A stretch of 7,621 nucleotides of DNA from Clostridia bacterium (GTDB taxonomy: Bacteria; Bacillota_A; Clostridia; Christensenellales; UBA1242), in contig JAGBBI010000033.1 of NCBI GenBank assembly GCA_017938565.1, positions 1-7,621 on the forward strand. The letters are read 5' to 3'. Shown here in pieces: positions 1 through 5,539 of the stretch. A program made the position numbers and the translations under genes. The notes under the pieces are model-generated. The model worked only from the letters and a program-made list of their open reading frames with translations. It did no database searches and was not told where the DNA came from. How positions within the stretch are numbered: the first letter of the stretch is position 1; each line of letters starts with the position of its first letter.

Positions 1-1
1 A

Positions 2-436
2 ATAGCCTTTAAGTCACTAGAAGAACCAGTTATAGTTGATGCTCCTGCACCATACGGGTTTCAGGGCAACGCAAACAGATTTTGGAGAATGTCTGATAAT
101 GTTTTGCAAAGTGAAACAAATGCTGAAATGTCAAAAGTATTGCAATCGCTAACAGTTATATTACTATCTCCCGGTGAAGACTATGATTCAGGAAATGCTG
201 AAAGCACTTCAAGATCTAATCAAATATTGTTGTCAGAGTTTGGAAGTTACGAGCAAGATTATGTGGATGTCAGCATTGACACATTTGGATTGTTTGCGGA
301 TGCATCAAATCCAATTTTGAAAAGGCGTACGTGGTATGATGTAGATGCATACATAAAGAAGCAAGAGTTATTGAATCAAAAGAGAATAAATGAAATCTGT
401 GGTGAAATACTTGAAAGTACCGAGCAAATGCAATAA
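2..436 (+). CDS. Unrecognised protein, 3' part of a gene cut by the window edge
   Basis: The frame is open from base 2, so at least 144 C-terminal residues are visible and the true start lies to the left. The first in-frame ATG, at 89, is a poor start: its GGAG (84-87) is only one base away, and the frame upstream continues without a stop and looks like normal protein. The visible part is acidic and soluble, with no membrane segment or signal peptide. It has a Pro/Ala/Gly-containing stretch (about residues 9-22 of the visible part), a Ser/Asn-rich middle, and a charged, probably helical C-terminal tail containing DAYIKKQELLNQKRINE. I recognise no catalytic motif or family. It ends five bases before a strong hairpin terminator and converges on the Nudix-HD gene. 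It is real by length and by its terminator; its function is unknown. Confidence 0.7.
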   Translation: MAFKSLEEPVIVDAPAPYGFQGNANRFWRMSDNVLQSETNAEMSKVLQSLTVILLSPGEDYDSGNAESTSRSNQILLSEFGSYEQDYVDVSIDTFGLFADASNPILKRRTWYDVDAYIKKQELLNQKRINEICGEILESTEQMQ

Positions 437-440
437 AAAC

Positions 441-478
441 AACCCCAAGTCTAAGTTTTTGGACTTGGGGTTTTATCT
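441..478. terminator. Bidirectional intrinsic terminator
   Basis: An 11-bp perfect stem pairs AACCCCAAGTC (441-451) with GACTTGGGGTT (462-472), followed by T-rich sequence on the plus strand (TTTTATCTGTTTT). On the minus strand the same stem is followed by GTTTTTATT, the complement of 432-440. It lies between two convergent genes, ending at 436 and 500, and can serve both. Confidence 0.9.
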
Positions 479-499
479 GTTTTATATAAGGGACGTGTT

Positions 500-1942
500 T
501 TATTCAAAATAATTAGTTTCGCCGGCAAAGTTATCTACAGTTGCGGTTCTGTCTTTTATATGGTTTACTTTACAATAGCGTTCCTTAAATTCTTCAGGGC
601 GAGATAGAAGTTCACGCATATCTTTTAAAAATACAAGATAGGCGGTATCTTCAAAGAACATATTCTCTGGATTTTCCTCACTATATTTTTTTGCAAGACG
701 TTCGATGGTATAGTCAAGATATTCTTCAATTTGCATTTCTGGCATTCTTTCTTTTGCGACGAAAAAGCTTCTTATAAACACCATATCAATCGTTGTGTTA
801 CGGTCAGCGGAAGAAATAAGTTCGCCATAAATACTTCTTGGGTCGTCTTCTTTTGATGAGCGATGGTCTTCAATTGCTTCTTTACCAATGGCACGATCGG
901 TGTCAGTAAAAAATCTTTTAAGATTTTCATCGCATATAAATCTTTGCCCTGCAATTAAGTGGTGATTTTTGTGGTCTTCGTGTTTGCCCAGGTCGTGGTA
1001 ACTTGCAATAGCATAGATAAGATTATGGTCAAGACCAAGTTTAAATGTTTCGTTTAGCGCAAAAGAGCGACGGATAACTTCTTTAATGTGTACAATTCCG
1101 TGTGCCTTATCGTTTATTTCATATTGAGGAAAAACATTTTCGGTTATATATTTTTTTAGCGCCGGGTCAACATTACTTGTGTAATATTTAAATTCGTCGA
1201 TATCGCAGGCTTGTAATATTATCGGCTTCAATTCGTCGAAGGTTTCGCTATCATTTTTTATCTTCTCAAACACTGCATAAAGTACCTCGTCCAAAGAGAA
1301 GTCTTGATTTTCACGATTGATTTTTGTATAAAGTTCTTTTATTTCATAGTTCATTTCATAGGACCTTAACTTTGTTATTATTTTTTGAATTTGTGGTTTT
1401 GCCCAAGAAACAAGGTCGGTACTGTTGTAACATTCATCAATATCACGCCAAATAACATTAGAGTTTTCACTTTCAAGGATTTGAATGTTTTTCATATCTT
1501 CGTTTTTGACAACTACCAGGTACAGTATGTCATAATGAATATGTGCAGGGACATAGACACCCTTTTTGATATGCCCAGCAATCGGGTCGGCACCTATGGC
1601 AAAAATATCTTCGCTTACAGGTATTGCATTGACGTTTGTTTCTTCTTTAACTTCTCTTAGTGCAACACCCAAAAGGTCAGATTCTCCGTCGGCGTGTCCG
1701 CCAGGGAAAATATAACCACCAAAAATATTGTGATGAACCAATAGTGTTTTTGTAAAGTCTTCATTTACAACAAAAGCAGAGGCTGTAAAGTGTCCAAATT
1801 TGTTTTCTCTTGTGAGGGAATTGCTGAAATTAGTCGCAAGTTCAAGCATAACTTCTTTATCATTAGCTTCTTGCTCGCAAAAAGGTATAAATTTATCAAG
1901 ATTTTCAATAACTGGTGTTAGTTTGCTTTTTGAATATGTCAT
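500..1942 (-). CDS. Nudix hydrolase / HD-domain phosphohydrolase fusion
   Basis: The 480-residue protein has two predicted hydrolase domains. Residues about 50-190 form a Nudix domain: GHFTASAFVV opens the fold, and the Nudix box at 81-104 contains GGHADGES and REVKEE (96-101), the metal-binding REXXEE core. The usual first Glu of the box is Ser88, with Glu one place earlier. I recall similar GGHADGD-type boxes in a bacterial Nudix subfamily, so activity is not excluded. Residues about 275-400 form an HD domain: HGIVH (281-285), HDLGK with His316-Asp317, H327/H328, H360 in EDHR, and Asp380 in SSADR, the metal-ligand pattern of HD phosphohydrolases. Residues 195-275 are probably a helical linker. 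Nudix enzymes cleave nucleoside diphosphates linked to another group, and HD enzymes often hydrolyse nucleotides or phosphoesters; the substrate here cannot be read. No signal or membrane segment is seen, so it is cytoplasmic. The ATG at 1942 has AGGAG (1953-1949) six bases upstream. It is divergent from the small-protein gene. Confidence 0.88.
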   Translation of the reverse strand: MTYSKSKLTPVIENLDKFIPFCEQEANDKEVMLELATNFSNSLTRENKFGHFTASAFVVNEDFTKTLLVHHNIFGGYIFPGGHADGESDLLGVALREVKEETNVNAIPVSEDIFAIGADPIAGHIKKGVYVPAHIHYDILYLVVVKNEDMKNIQILESENSNVIWRDIDECYNSTDLVSWAKPQIQKIITKLRSYEMNYEIKELYTKINRENQDFSLDEVLYAVFEKIKNDSETFDELKPIILQACDIDEFKYYTSNVDPALKKYITENVFPQYEINDKAHGIVHIKEVIRRSFALNETFKLGLDHNLIYAIASYHDLGKHEDHKNHHLIAGQRFICDENLKRFFTDTDRAIGKEAIEDHRSSKEDDPRSIYGELISSADRNTTIDMVFIRSFFVAKERMPEMQIEEYLDYTIERLAKKYSEENPENMFFEDTAYLVFLKDMRELLSRPEEFKERYCKVNHIKDRTATVDNFAGETNYFE

Positions 1943-1970
1943 AATATGCTCCTGATTAATAACTAAAAAA

Positions 1971-1999
1971 ATTATACATCAAGGGCATAAATTTTGCAA
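1971..1999 (-). promoter_or_regulatory. Promoter of the Nudix-HD gene
   Basis: On the minus strand, -35 TTGCAA (1999-1994), a 17-bp spacer and a perfect -10 TATAAT (1976-1971). Transcription would start near 1964, about 20 bases before the start codon, leaving room for the AGGAG site. The -35 box matches consensus at 4 of 6 positions. Confidence 0.75.
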
Positions 2000-2015
2000 C
2001 CAAATCTTGCAAAAT
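1991..2015. repeat. Inverted repeat spanning both divergent -35 boxes
   Basis: ATTTTGCAA (1991-1999) and its exact reverse complement TTGCAAAAT (2007-2015) are separated by 7 bp, with the centre at 2003. Each arm contains the -35 hexamer of one divergent promoter. This could be an operator for a dimeric regulator that controls both sides, or a consequence of having two similar promoters back to back. The perfect match beyond the hexamers (9 bp, not 6) favours a shared site slightly. Confidence 0.6.
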
Positions 2016-2035
2016 AAAAAGCGTGGTGTTATAAT
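2007..2035 (+). promoter_or_regulatory. Promoter of the small protein / HExxH operon
   Basis: -35 TTGCAA (2007-2012), a 17-bp spacer and a perfect -10 TATAAT (2030-2035). The predicted start is near 2042, giving a short leader of about 22 bases before the ATG at 2064. It has the same hexamers and spacing as the opposing promoter at 1971-1999. Confidence 0.78.
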
Positions 2036-2063
2036 GAAAAAATAGAAGCGGTGGTGTAGGGTT

Positions 2064-2369
2064 ATGAAGTTGATTATTAATGAGTTAAGTTTTGGGGATA
2101 GTAATACATATTTTTTTGATGAAGAGAAGCAACTTTGTTTTATAAATGAAGAACAAAAATCAGTTGATGTTATCAAAACTATGCAAGACCTGCTAAATAT
2201 TCTGTGTGGTGCAAAGACCAGAATGGTGAACAATCAGGTTCTTGATGGGGGCAGGTACGATATAACTATTTTAAACGGTGATAAACAAAGGAAATACTAC
2301 TTCCAGAATAGTTATCCTAAGAACTTCGACAAGTTTATAGAAATATTAGGGGGATTGAAAAAATGTTAG
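2064..2369 (+). CDS. Small unrecognised protein, partner of the HExxH gene
   Basis: A 101-residue soluble protein without signal or membrane segment. Alternating hydrophobic residues suggest an alpha/beta fold: an N-terminal strand (KLIINELSF), a middle helix (about 33-50), strands around DGGRYDITIL (61-70) and KYYFQ, and a C-terminal helix (KNFDKFIEILGGL). The last ATGTTAG holds both this stop and the start of the next gene (7-nt overlap), so the two are translationally coupled. I do not recognise the family with confidence. The size, the DG-Y-I-I strand pattern and the position directly before a putative metallopeptidase loosely recall emfourin-type protease inhibitors encoded beside protealysin, but that is only a hypothesis. 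Start choice: the ATG at 2064 has AGGG (2058-2061) just two bases upstream. The TTG at 2070 would have the same AGGG at a good 8-base distance, so translation may start there, two codons later. Confidence 0.78.
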   Translation: MKLIINELSFGDSNTYFFDEEKQLCFINEEQKSVDVIKTMQDLLNILCGAKTRMVNNQVLDGGRYDITILNGDKQRKYYFQNSYPKNFDKFIEILGGLKKC

Positions 2370-3919
2370 ACTTGCATTTGGGAGAGATAAATCTTTGTAA
2401 TCCTATTAAAAGTCAAATGGGCGAGCTTATTGAAACTTTTGTGGCATTGCATGGGGAAGAAAGACGTGGGGTAATAACCGAGAGATTGCAAGGTGCAACC
2501 TTTTTGTTTTTGCCACGGGTTGAACGAGGGGATTTGGAACGCTCATATTATGACTATTATTGTAGGGAATTTGATAAAGCAGATGAGGGGCAAAGGGAGC
2601 AACTTGCTAATCAATATAAGGTTATTAAAGAACTTTTTAGTAAAGTTAGTGCTTCAATAAGTAGAATTGACCAAAAAACCGATTTTGAAATAAAAGCTGT
2701 AATATTGGAGTATTTACCGGAACTTTTTGGAATGACGAGAGAAGAGTTTGCCTATTCTTATGGAGCCACACAGATTAATGAATTTGTTAGTCTTTATTTG
2801 GGAATATTGGATCGGGGTAGAGATAACTTCGCTGATGAGACGACCTTAACATCATTTTATAAACAGAAATATTTGAACTTTTTTCGTAAAACTGGGGTGG
2901 AATTAGGTAATAATTTTTTAAATTATGTTGAAGATGAAGAATTTATGGACCGCCTTTTTGATGAAGTTTTGCAAGAAGACATTTTGGAAATAAAGGAACG
3001 AAACGAGATTTTGAAACTAGAAAACGACCCATTCTTTCAAGATGCCGTAAAAGAAATTAGAGCAATGGATATTTTGGACGGAAATATTACACTTATTCAA
3101 ATAGTGTATCAGTATATGTATAAATTCAGCACTACGACAGCCTTAGTACAGCCATATATGAAAAAAGATGGGACTTGCGGGTGTTTGTGCCTACTTCCGC
3201 TGGTTCCAAATTTACAAAGAGAGGTGATACTGCACGAGTGTGAACATATTGTTGAGATGTGTTTTGCCCGTAGTTCAGATGGTGAGTTGGTGACAAAGTC
3301 AGGCTTTGACATTGGCGTATATGAGGTAGATGAAGAAGGCGAAGAAGATTATGATGGGACAAATCTAGATTTCGAGTTCGGACAAGAAGAGTATGAAGAT
3401 CGTTCTCGGCGAGACTGCGAAGTTATAAGTGAGGTTTGGAATGATTTGTTCGCACGTATTCTATATCAAAAATCAAAAGAGTGCGGTTTAACTATTGGCG
3501 AGGAAGGATTAAGTGAAACTTGGTACGTGAAAATAATGAGATTCCTTTCTGACAAGGATTGCCACTTAGGCAAAATTTTAGATGCCCGAATGAATAATGA
3601 CGCAAATGCTTTTGTAAATTTATTTGGACAAGAAATATCGGCGGAACTAAATAGATTGGTAAATGACTACTATGATTGCGTTACTTTGGAATCGTTAAAG
3701 TTTAGAGGTTTTGAAATACATTTAAGTAATTCGACAAATCTTCCAATTACTGAAGTTGACTTTTTTAATCTACCGCTACAGGAGAAATGGTCTGGCTTTG
3801 AAAAATCGATTATAAACTTGCATCAGCAAATGTATTTGTTGGCACAAAAAATTGATGAGCGTTTGAGTGGGGGAGATACAGGGAAAGAGATTCAACAAGG
3901 TGTGATTGAACAAGAATAA
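2363..3919 (+). CDS. Putative cytoplasmic zinc metallopeptidase (HExxH, gluzincin-like)
   Basis: A 518-residue, mostly helical, acidic protein with no signal peptide or membrane helix. HECEH (291-295) sits in a hydrophobic helix (REVILHECEHIVEMC) and fits the zinc-binding HExxH consensus. Glu357 and Asp361 in SEVWND form an ExxxD about 60 residues later, the arrangement in which gluzincins (M4, M1 type) supply the third zinc ligand. A very acidic, probably disordered insert (about 321-346) lies between the two. A cysteine cluster CGCLC (272-276) precedes the active-site helix, and Cys293 lies inside the motif. The roughly 240-residue N-terminal region and the C-terminal region (about 380-518) match nothing I recognise. 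It could also be a non-peptidase with a chance HExxH. The ATG at 2363 has AGGGGG (2348-2353) with 9 bases between, and overlaps the stop of the small upstream gene by 7 nt, so the two should be made together. A hairpin terminator begins at its stop codon. Confidence 0.82.
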   Translation: MLDLHLGEINLCNPIKSQMGELIETFVALHGEERRGVITERLQGATFLFLPRVERGDLERSYYDYYCREFDKADEGQREQLANQYKVIKELFSKVSASISRIDQKTDFEIKAVILEYLPELFGMTREEFAYSYGATQINEFVSLYLGILDRGRDNFADETTLTSFYKQKYLNFFRKTGVELGNNFLNYVEDEEFMDRLFDEVLQEDILEIKERNEILKLENDPFFQDAVKEIRAMDILDGNITLIQIVYQYMYKFSTTTALVQPYMKKDGTCGCLCLLPLVPNLQREVILHECEHIVEMCFARSSDGELVTKSGFDIGVYEVDEEGEEDYDGTNLDFEFGQEEYEDRSRRDCEVISEVWNDLFARILYQKSKECGLTIGEEGLSETWYVKIMRFLSDKDCHLGKILDARMNNDANAFVNLFGQEISAELNRLVNDYYDCVTLESLKFRGFEIHLSNSTNLPITEVDFFNLPLQEKWSGFEKSIINLHQQMYLLAQKIDERLSGGDTGKEIQQGVIEQE

Positions 3920-3955
3920 AGGAGCGAAAATTTTTCGCTCCTTTAATTTTTATTT
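3918..3955. terminator. Intrinsic terminator after the HExxH gene
   Basis: A perfect 13-bp stem pairs AAAGGAGCGAAAA (3918-3930) with TTTTCGCTCCTTT (3932-3944), in practice a GGAGCGAA/TTCGCTCC stem with an A/T loop, followed by AATTTTTATTT. The stem base includes two bases of the TAA stop. The convergent membrane-protein gene ends at 3961, so the hairpin may also stop minus-strand transcripts, but its T-run in that direction is weaker. Confidence 0.88.
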
Positions 3956-3960
3956 ATTCA

Positions 3961-4797
3961 TTATATATTTTGTGTGGCTTTTTTGTTTCGTCTTTTATTT
4001 CTTAATTTGCCTATCCAATATGGAGTTAAGTAAATTAAAGCAACAATTAAAATAGCAACAAGAACAAACGGAATTTGATAAGGAATTTTTCCAGTGTTTA
4101 TTGGCGTTGGATTAGTAACTATAAACATATAATTTTCACCAGGGAGTAAGATGTTCATTATCCCTCCATAAATTACCATACAAGAAAGAAGTATATAGGT
4201 TTTCCAAATGTCTTTTATATCAAGGTGAACAAAGCCCCACAAAAATAAATTCATACATACAACAAAGCCAAGACCGTGGGTGAGTGGACTGTTTAACATT
4301 CTTATATTAAAGAAAGAATGATCAAGTCCTTCAATTGGGTAGGCAAGGTATACCGCACAGCCGATAAGACCACACACAGCGCCAAAACTTAAAAGAGAGC
4401 GTTTGTCAAACAAAACAGCAAAAATTAAAACCCAAATCATTACCGAACAAAAATGGATTGGAAGGATGTCTTTAATGACTTGCTCTAGGGTTAAAACACC
4501 CAAATCGGCGTGGAATAATAATTTGGAAATCCTCGTAAAGATTTCACAGGTTATCATTAATACAGCAATGCCTATTAGAAAGTTGCGTTGTGATTGCTCA
4601 CTTTTTTTCCTAAATGCAAAAAAAACGATTAATGTCAATGCAAGAACGCTTAAGATAATTGCTATGTGCATTGGTTTATACATATATGTACTTTGGTCAA
4701 GGTATTCAACTCCCTCAGCGGTAAACCATTTATAAAATTTTTGTCGAAAACCAGAAAACCAAGTTTGGAAATTAAAAAGAACGAAACTTGAATTCAT
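3961..4797 (-). CDS. Seven-helix membrane protein, YwaF/TMEM164-like
   Basis: A 278-residue integral membrane protein with about seven hydrophobic helices (approximate residues 44-62, 72-90, 111-130, 134-153, 172-192, 200-218, 242-262) and a Lys/Arg-rich C-terminal tail, which should be cytoplasmic. The landmarks LPIHFC (His115, Cys117), SPLTHG (His174) and NYMF (222-225) match my memory of the bacterial YwaF / TIGR02206 group, related to eukaryotic TMEM164. Human TMEM164 is reported as an ether-phospholipid acyltransferase using a Cys and a His. Here Cys117 and His174 are 57 residues apart, similar to the human pair as I recall it, but activity in bacteria is inference. The start at 4797 is chosen over a TTG at 4848: it has AGGAGA (4813-4808) ten bases upstream, and the TTG lies upstream of the predicted transcript start, beside the -10 box. 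It converges on the HExxH gene and diverges from the S10 operon. Confidence 0.82.
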   Translation of the reverse strand: MNSSFVLFNFQTWFSGFRQKFYKWFTAEGVEYLDQSTYMYKPMHIAIILSVLALTLIVFFAFRKKSEQSQRNFLIGIAVLMITCEIFTRISKLLFHADLGVLTLEQVIKDILPIHFCSVMIWVLIFAVLFDKRSLLSFGAVCGLIGCAVYLAYPIEGLDHSFFNIRMLNSPLTHGLGFVVCMNLFLWGFVHLDIKDIWKTYILLSCMVIYGGIMNILLPGENYMFIVTNPTPINTGKIPYQIPFVLVAILIVALIYLTPYWIGKLRNKRRNKKATQNI

Positions 4798-4807
4798 AGT
4801 TAAATCA

Positions 4808-4813
4808 TCTCCT
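4808..4813 (-). promoter_or_regulatory. Ribosome binding site fixing the membrane-protein start
   Basis: AGGAGA on the minus strand, ten bases before the ATG at 4797. It is the only good Shine-Dalgarno sequence near this gene start, and it lies inside the longer TTG-initiated reading. Confidence 0.75.
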
Positions 4814-4837
4814 AAACTTTTACTTTTATCAATGATA

Positions 4838-4865
4838 ATTATAACCAAAATGAAAGTTTTGTCAA
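4838..4865 (-). promoter_or_regulatory. Consensus promoter of the YwaF/TMEM164-like gene
   Basis: On the minus strand, perfect TTGACA (4865-4860), a 16-bp spacer and perfect TATAAT (4843-4838). Transcription would begin near 4831, giving a leader of about 34 bases before the ATG at 4797. Because the TTG at 4848 lies upstream of this start point, it cannot be used on this transcript. Confidence 0.85.
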
Positions 4866-4953
4866 TATATTAGAATTATTCATTATAAATATGCCGCTTC
4901 CCCTTTATTTTAAAGGAATTGAGCGTAAATTTAAAAAATTTTTAACAGGTAGC
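4866..4953. other. Intergenic AT-rich stretch with one small hairpin
   Basis: No gene is seen between the two divergent promoters. CCTTTA (4902-4907) pairs with TAAAGG (4911-4916) around a 3-base loop, but no T-run follows on either strand, so it is not an obvious terminator. The rest is A/T-rich without a clear signal. Confidence 0.5.
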
Positions 4954-4994
4954 AAAAAAAATTAAAAAAAGTTAGATTTTTTTTGGAAAAAGTC
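4954..4994 (+). promoter_or_regulatory. A/T-tract UP-element-like region of the S10 promoter
   Basis: Runs of A (4954-4961, 4964-4970), a run of eight T (4977-4984) and AAAA (4987-4990) lie directly upstream of the -35 box. Such tracts contact the alpha-subunit C-terminal domain of RNA polymerase at strong rRNA and ribosomal-protein promoters. The role here is inferred from composition and position. Confidence 0.6.
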
Positions 4995-5023
4995 TTGACA
5001 CGGAGCCGTGTGTTTAGTATAAT
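4995..5023 (+). promoter_or_regulatory. Perfect-consensus promoter of the S10 operon
   Basis: TTGACA (4995-5000), a 17-bp spacer and TATAAT (5018-5023): both hexamers and the spacing are ideal. The expected start is 5029-5031, giving an untranslated leader of about 180 nt before rpsJ. It is the only convincing plus-strand promoter I see before the operon. Confidence 0.92.
4998..5011. repeat. 14-bp palindrome overlapping the S10 -35 box
   Basis: ACACGG (4998-5003) and CCGTGT (5006-5011) are exact reverse complements separated by AG. The palindrome takes in the last three bases of the -35 hexamer and the first part of the spacer. It is the most GC-rich patch in an otherwise A/T promoter region. 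It could be an operator, but being upstream of the transcript start it cannot act in the RNA. Confidence 0.45.
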
Positions 5024-5029
5024 ACCCAC

Positions 5030-5208
5030 GATGCATTATGGGGTGATTTCGAAGGTTACTCATTATGACCTTGCGTCAAAAGAGATAACTTCGGATGACA
5101 ATAGCGTTTAAAATATAACTGACGCGACAGATAGATCACTTTTTCGTAACCAAACTATGTGCATCTAGTGAAGTGATTTAATCTGGTAAATAAAAAAAGG
5201 AGAAGAAA
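5030..5208 (+). promoter_or_regulatory. Structured 5' leader of the S10 operon mRNA
   Basis: About 180 nt lie between the predicted transcript start and rpsJ. Three perfect 6-bp long-range pairings are nested: GATGCA (5030-5035) with TGCATC (5160-5165), GGTTAC (5054-5059) with GTAACC (5146-5151), and GCGTCA (5073-5078) with TGACGC (5120-5125). Two local hairpins compete with them: AAGGTTA (5052-5058) with TGACCTT (5066-5072), and TAGATCACT (5132-5140) with AGTGATTTA (5172-5180), the latter ending 17 bases before AGGAG (5198-5202). No T-run terminator is present. In E. coli the S10 leader is the site of L4 repression; that this leader does the same is inference. Helices were found by eye, without energy calculation. 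Confidence 0.55.
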
Positions 5209-5517
5209 ATGGCTACACAAAAAATCAGAATTACTTTAAAAGCATTTGACCACAATTTGATTGACAAATCTTGTGAAAGAATTGTGGAAACTGCAAAAAA
5301 GGCTGGGGCTAAGGTTTCGGGACCTATTCCAATGCCTACCGAGAAAGAAGTTGTAACAATACTTCGCTCACCACACAAATACAAAGATTCCCGAGAACAA
5401 TTCGAAATAAGAACACATAAAAGGCTTATCGATATCTACAATCCATCTTCAAAGACTGTTGATTCGTTAATGAAGATTGATTTGCCATCAGGCGTTGATA
5501 TCAAGATAAAGCTGTAA
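5209..5517 (+). CDS. rpsJ: 30S ribosomal protein S10 (NusE)
   Basis: The 102-residue protein has the full length usual for bacterial S10. [11 protein letters not shown] (5-15) starts the fold, and [14 protein letters not shown] (53-66) with RTHKRLIDI (68-76) is the diagnostic S10 block forming the long loop that reaches into the 30S head. S10 also acts as NusE, binding NusB in antitermination and NusG in transcription-translation coupling. The ATG is six bases after AGGAG (5198-5202). It is the first gene of the operon, 22 bases before rplC, behind a consensus promoter and a structured leader. Nothing is abnormal in the protein. Confidence 0.98.
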   Translation: MATQKIRITLKAFDHNLIDKSCERIVETAKKAGAKVSGPIPMPTEKEVVTILRSPHKYKDSREQFEIRTHKRLIDIYNPSSKTVDSLMKIDLPSGVDIKIKL

Positions 5518-5539
5518 TACGGGCAGGAGGAAATAGATA

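Noticed and set aside
89..436. Complete 115-residue gene starting at ATG 89
   Set aside because: The frame is open to the left edge, the upstream codons read as normal protein, and GGAG is only one base from the ATG. A partial gene is more likely.
1385..1660. Plus-strand open frame inside the Nudix-HD gene
   Set aside because: It lies opposite the conserved Nudix region; the encoded peptide is Phe/Ile/Asn-rich with no motif, so it is an antisense shadow.
4403..4735. Plus-strand open frame opposite the membrane-protein gene
   Set aside because: It mirrors the hydrophobic coding strand and has no promoter or ribosome site of its own.
3961..4848. Longer 295-residue version of the membrane protein starting at TTG 4848
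   Set aside because: A perfect promoter (-10 at 4843-4838) places the transcript start near 4831, downstream of the TTG. The ATG at 4797 has a good AGGAGA.
4902..4916. Small hairpin CCTTTA/TAAAGG as a terminator
   Set aside because: Only 6 bp with two G/C pairs and no T-run on either side; no gene ends there.
5030..5208. T-box, metabolite riboswitch or attenuator in the S10 leader
   Set aside because: I found no T-box consensus, no known riboswitch core and no terminator hairpin with a T-run before rpsJ.
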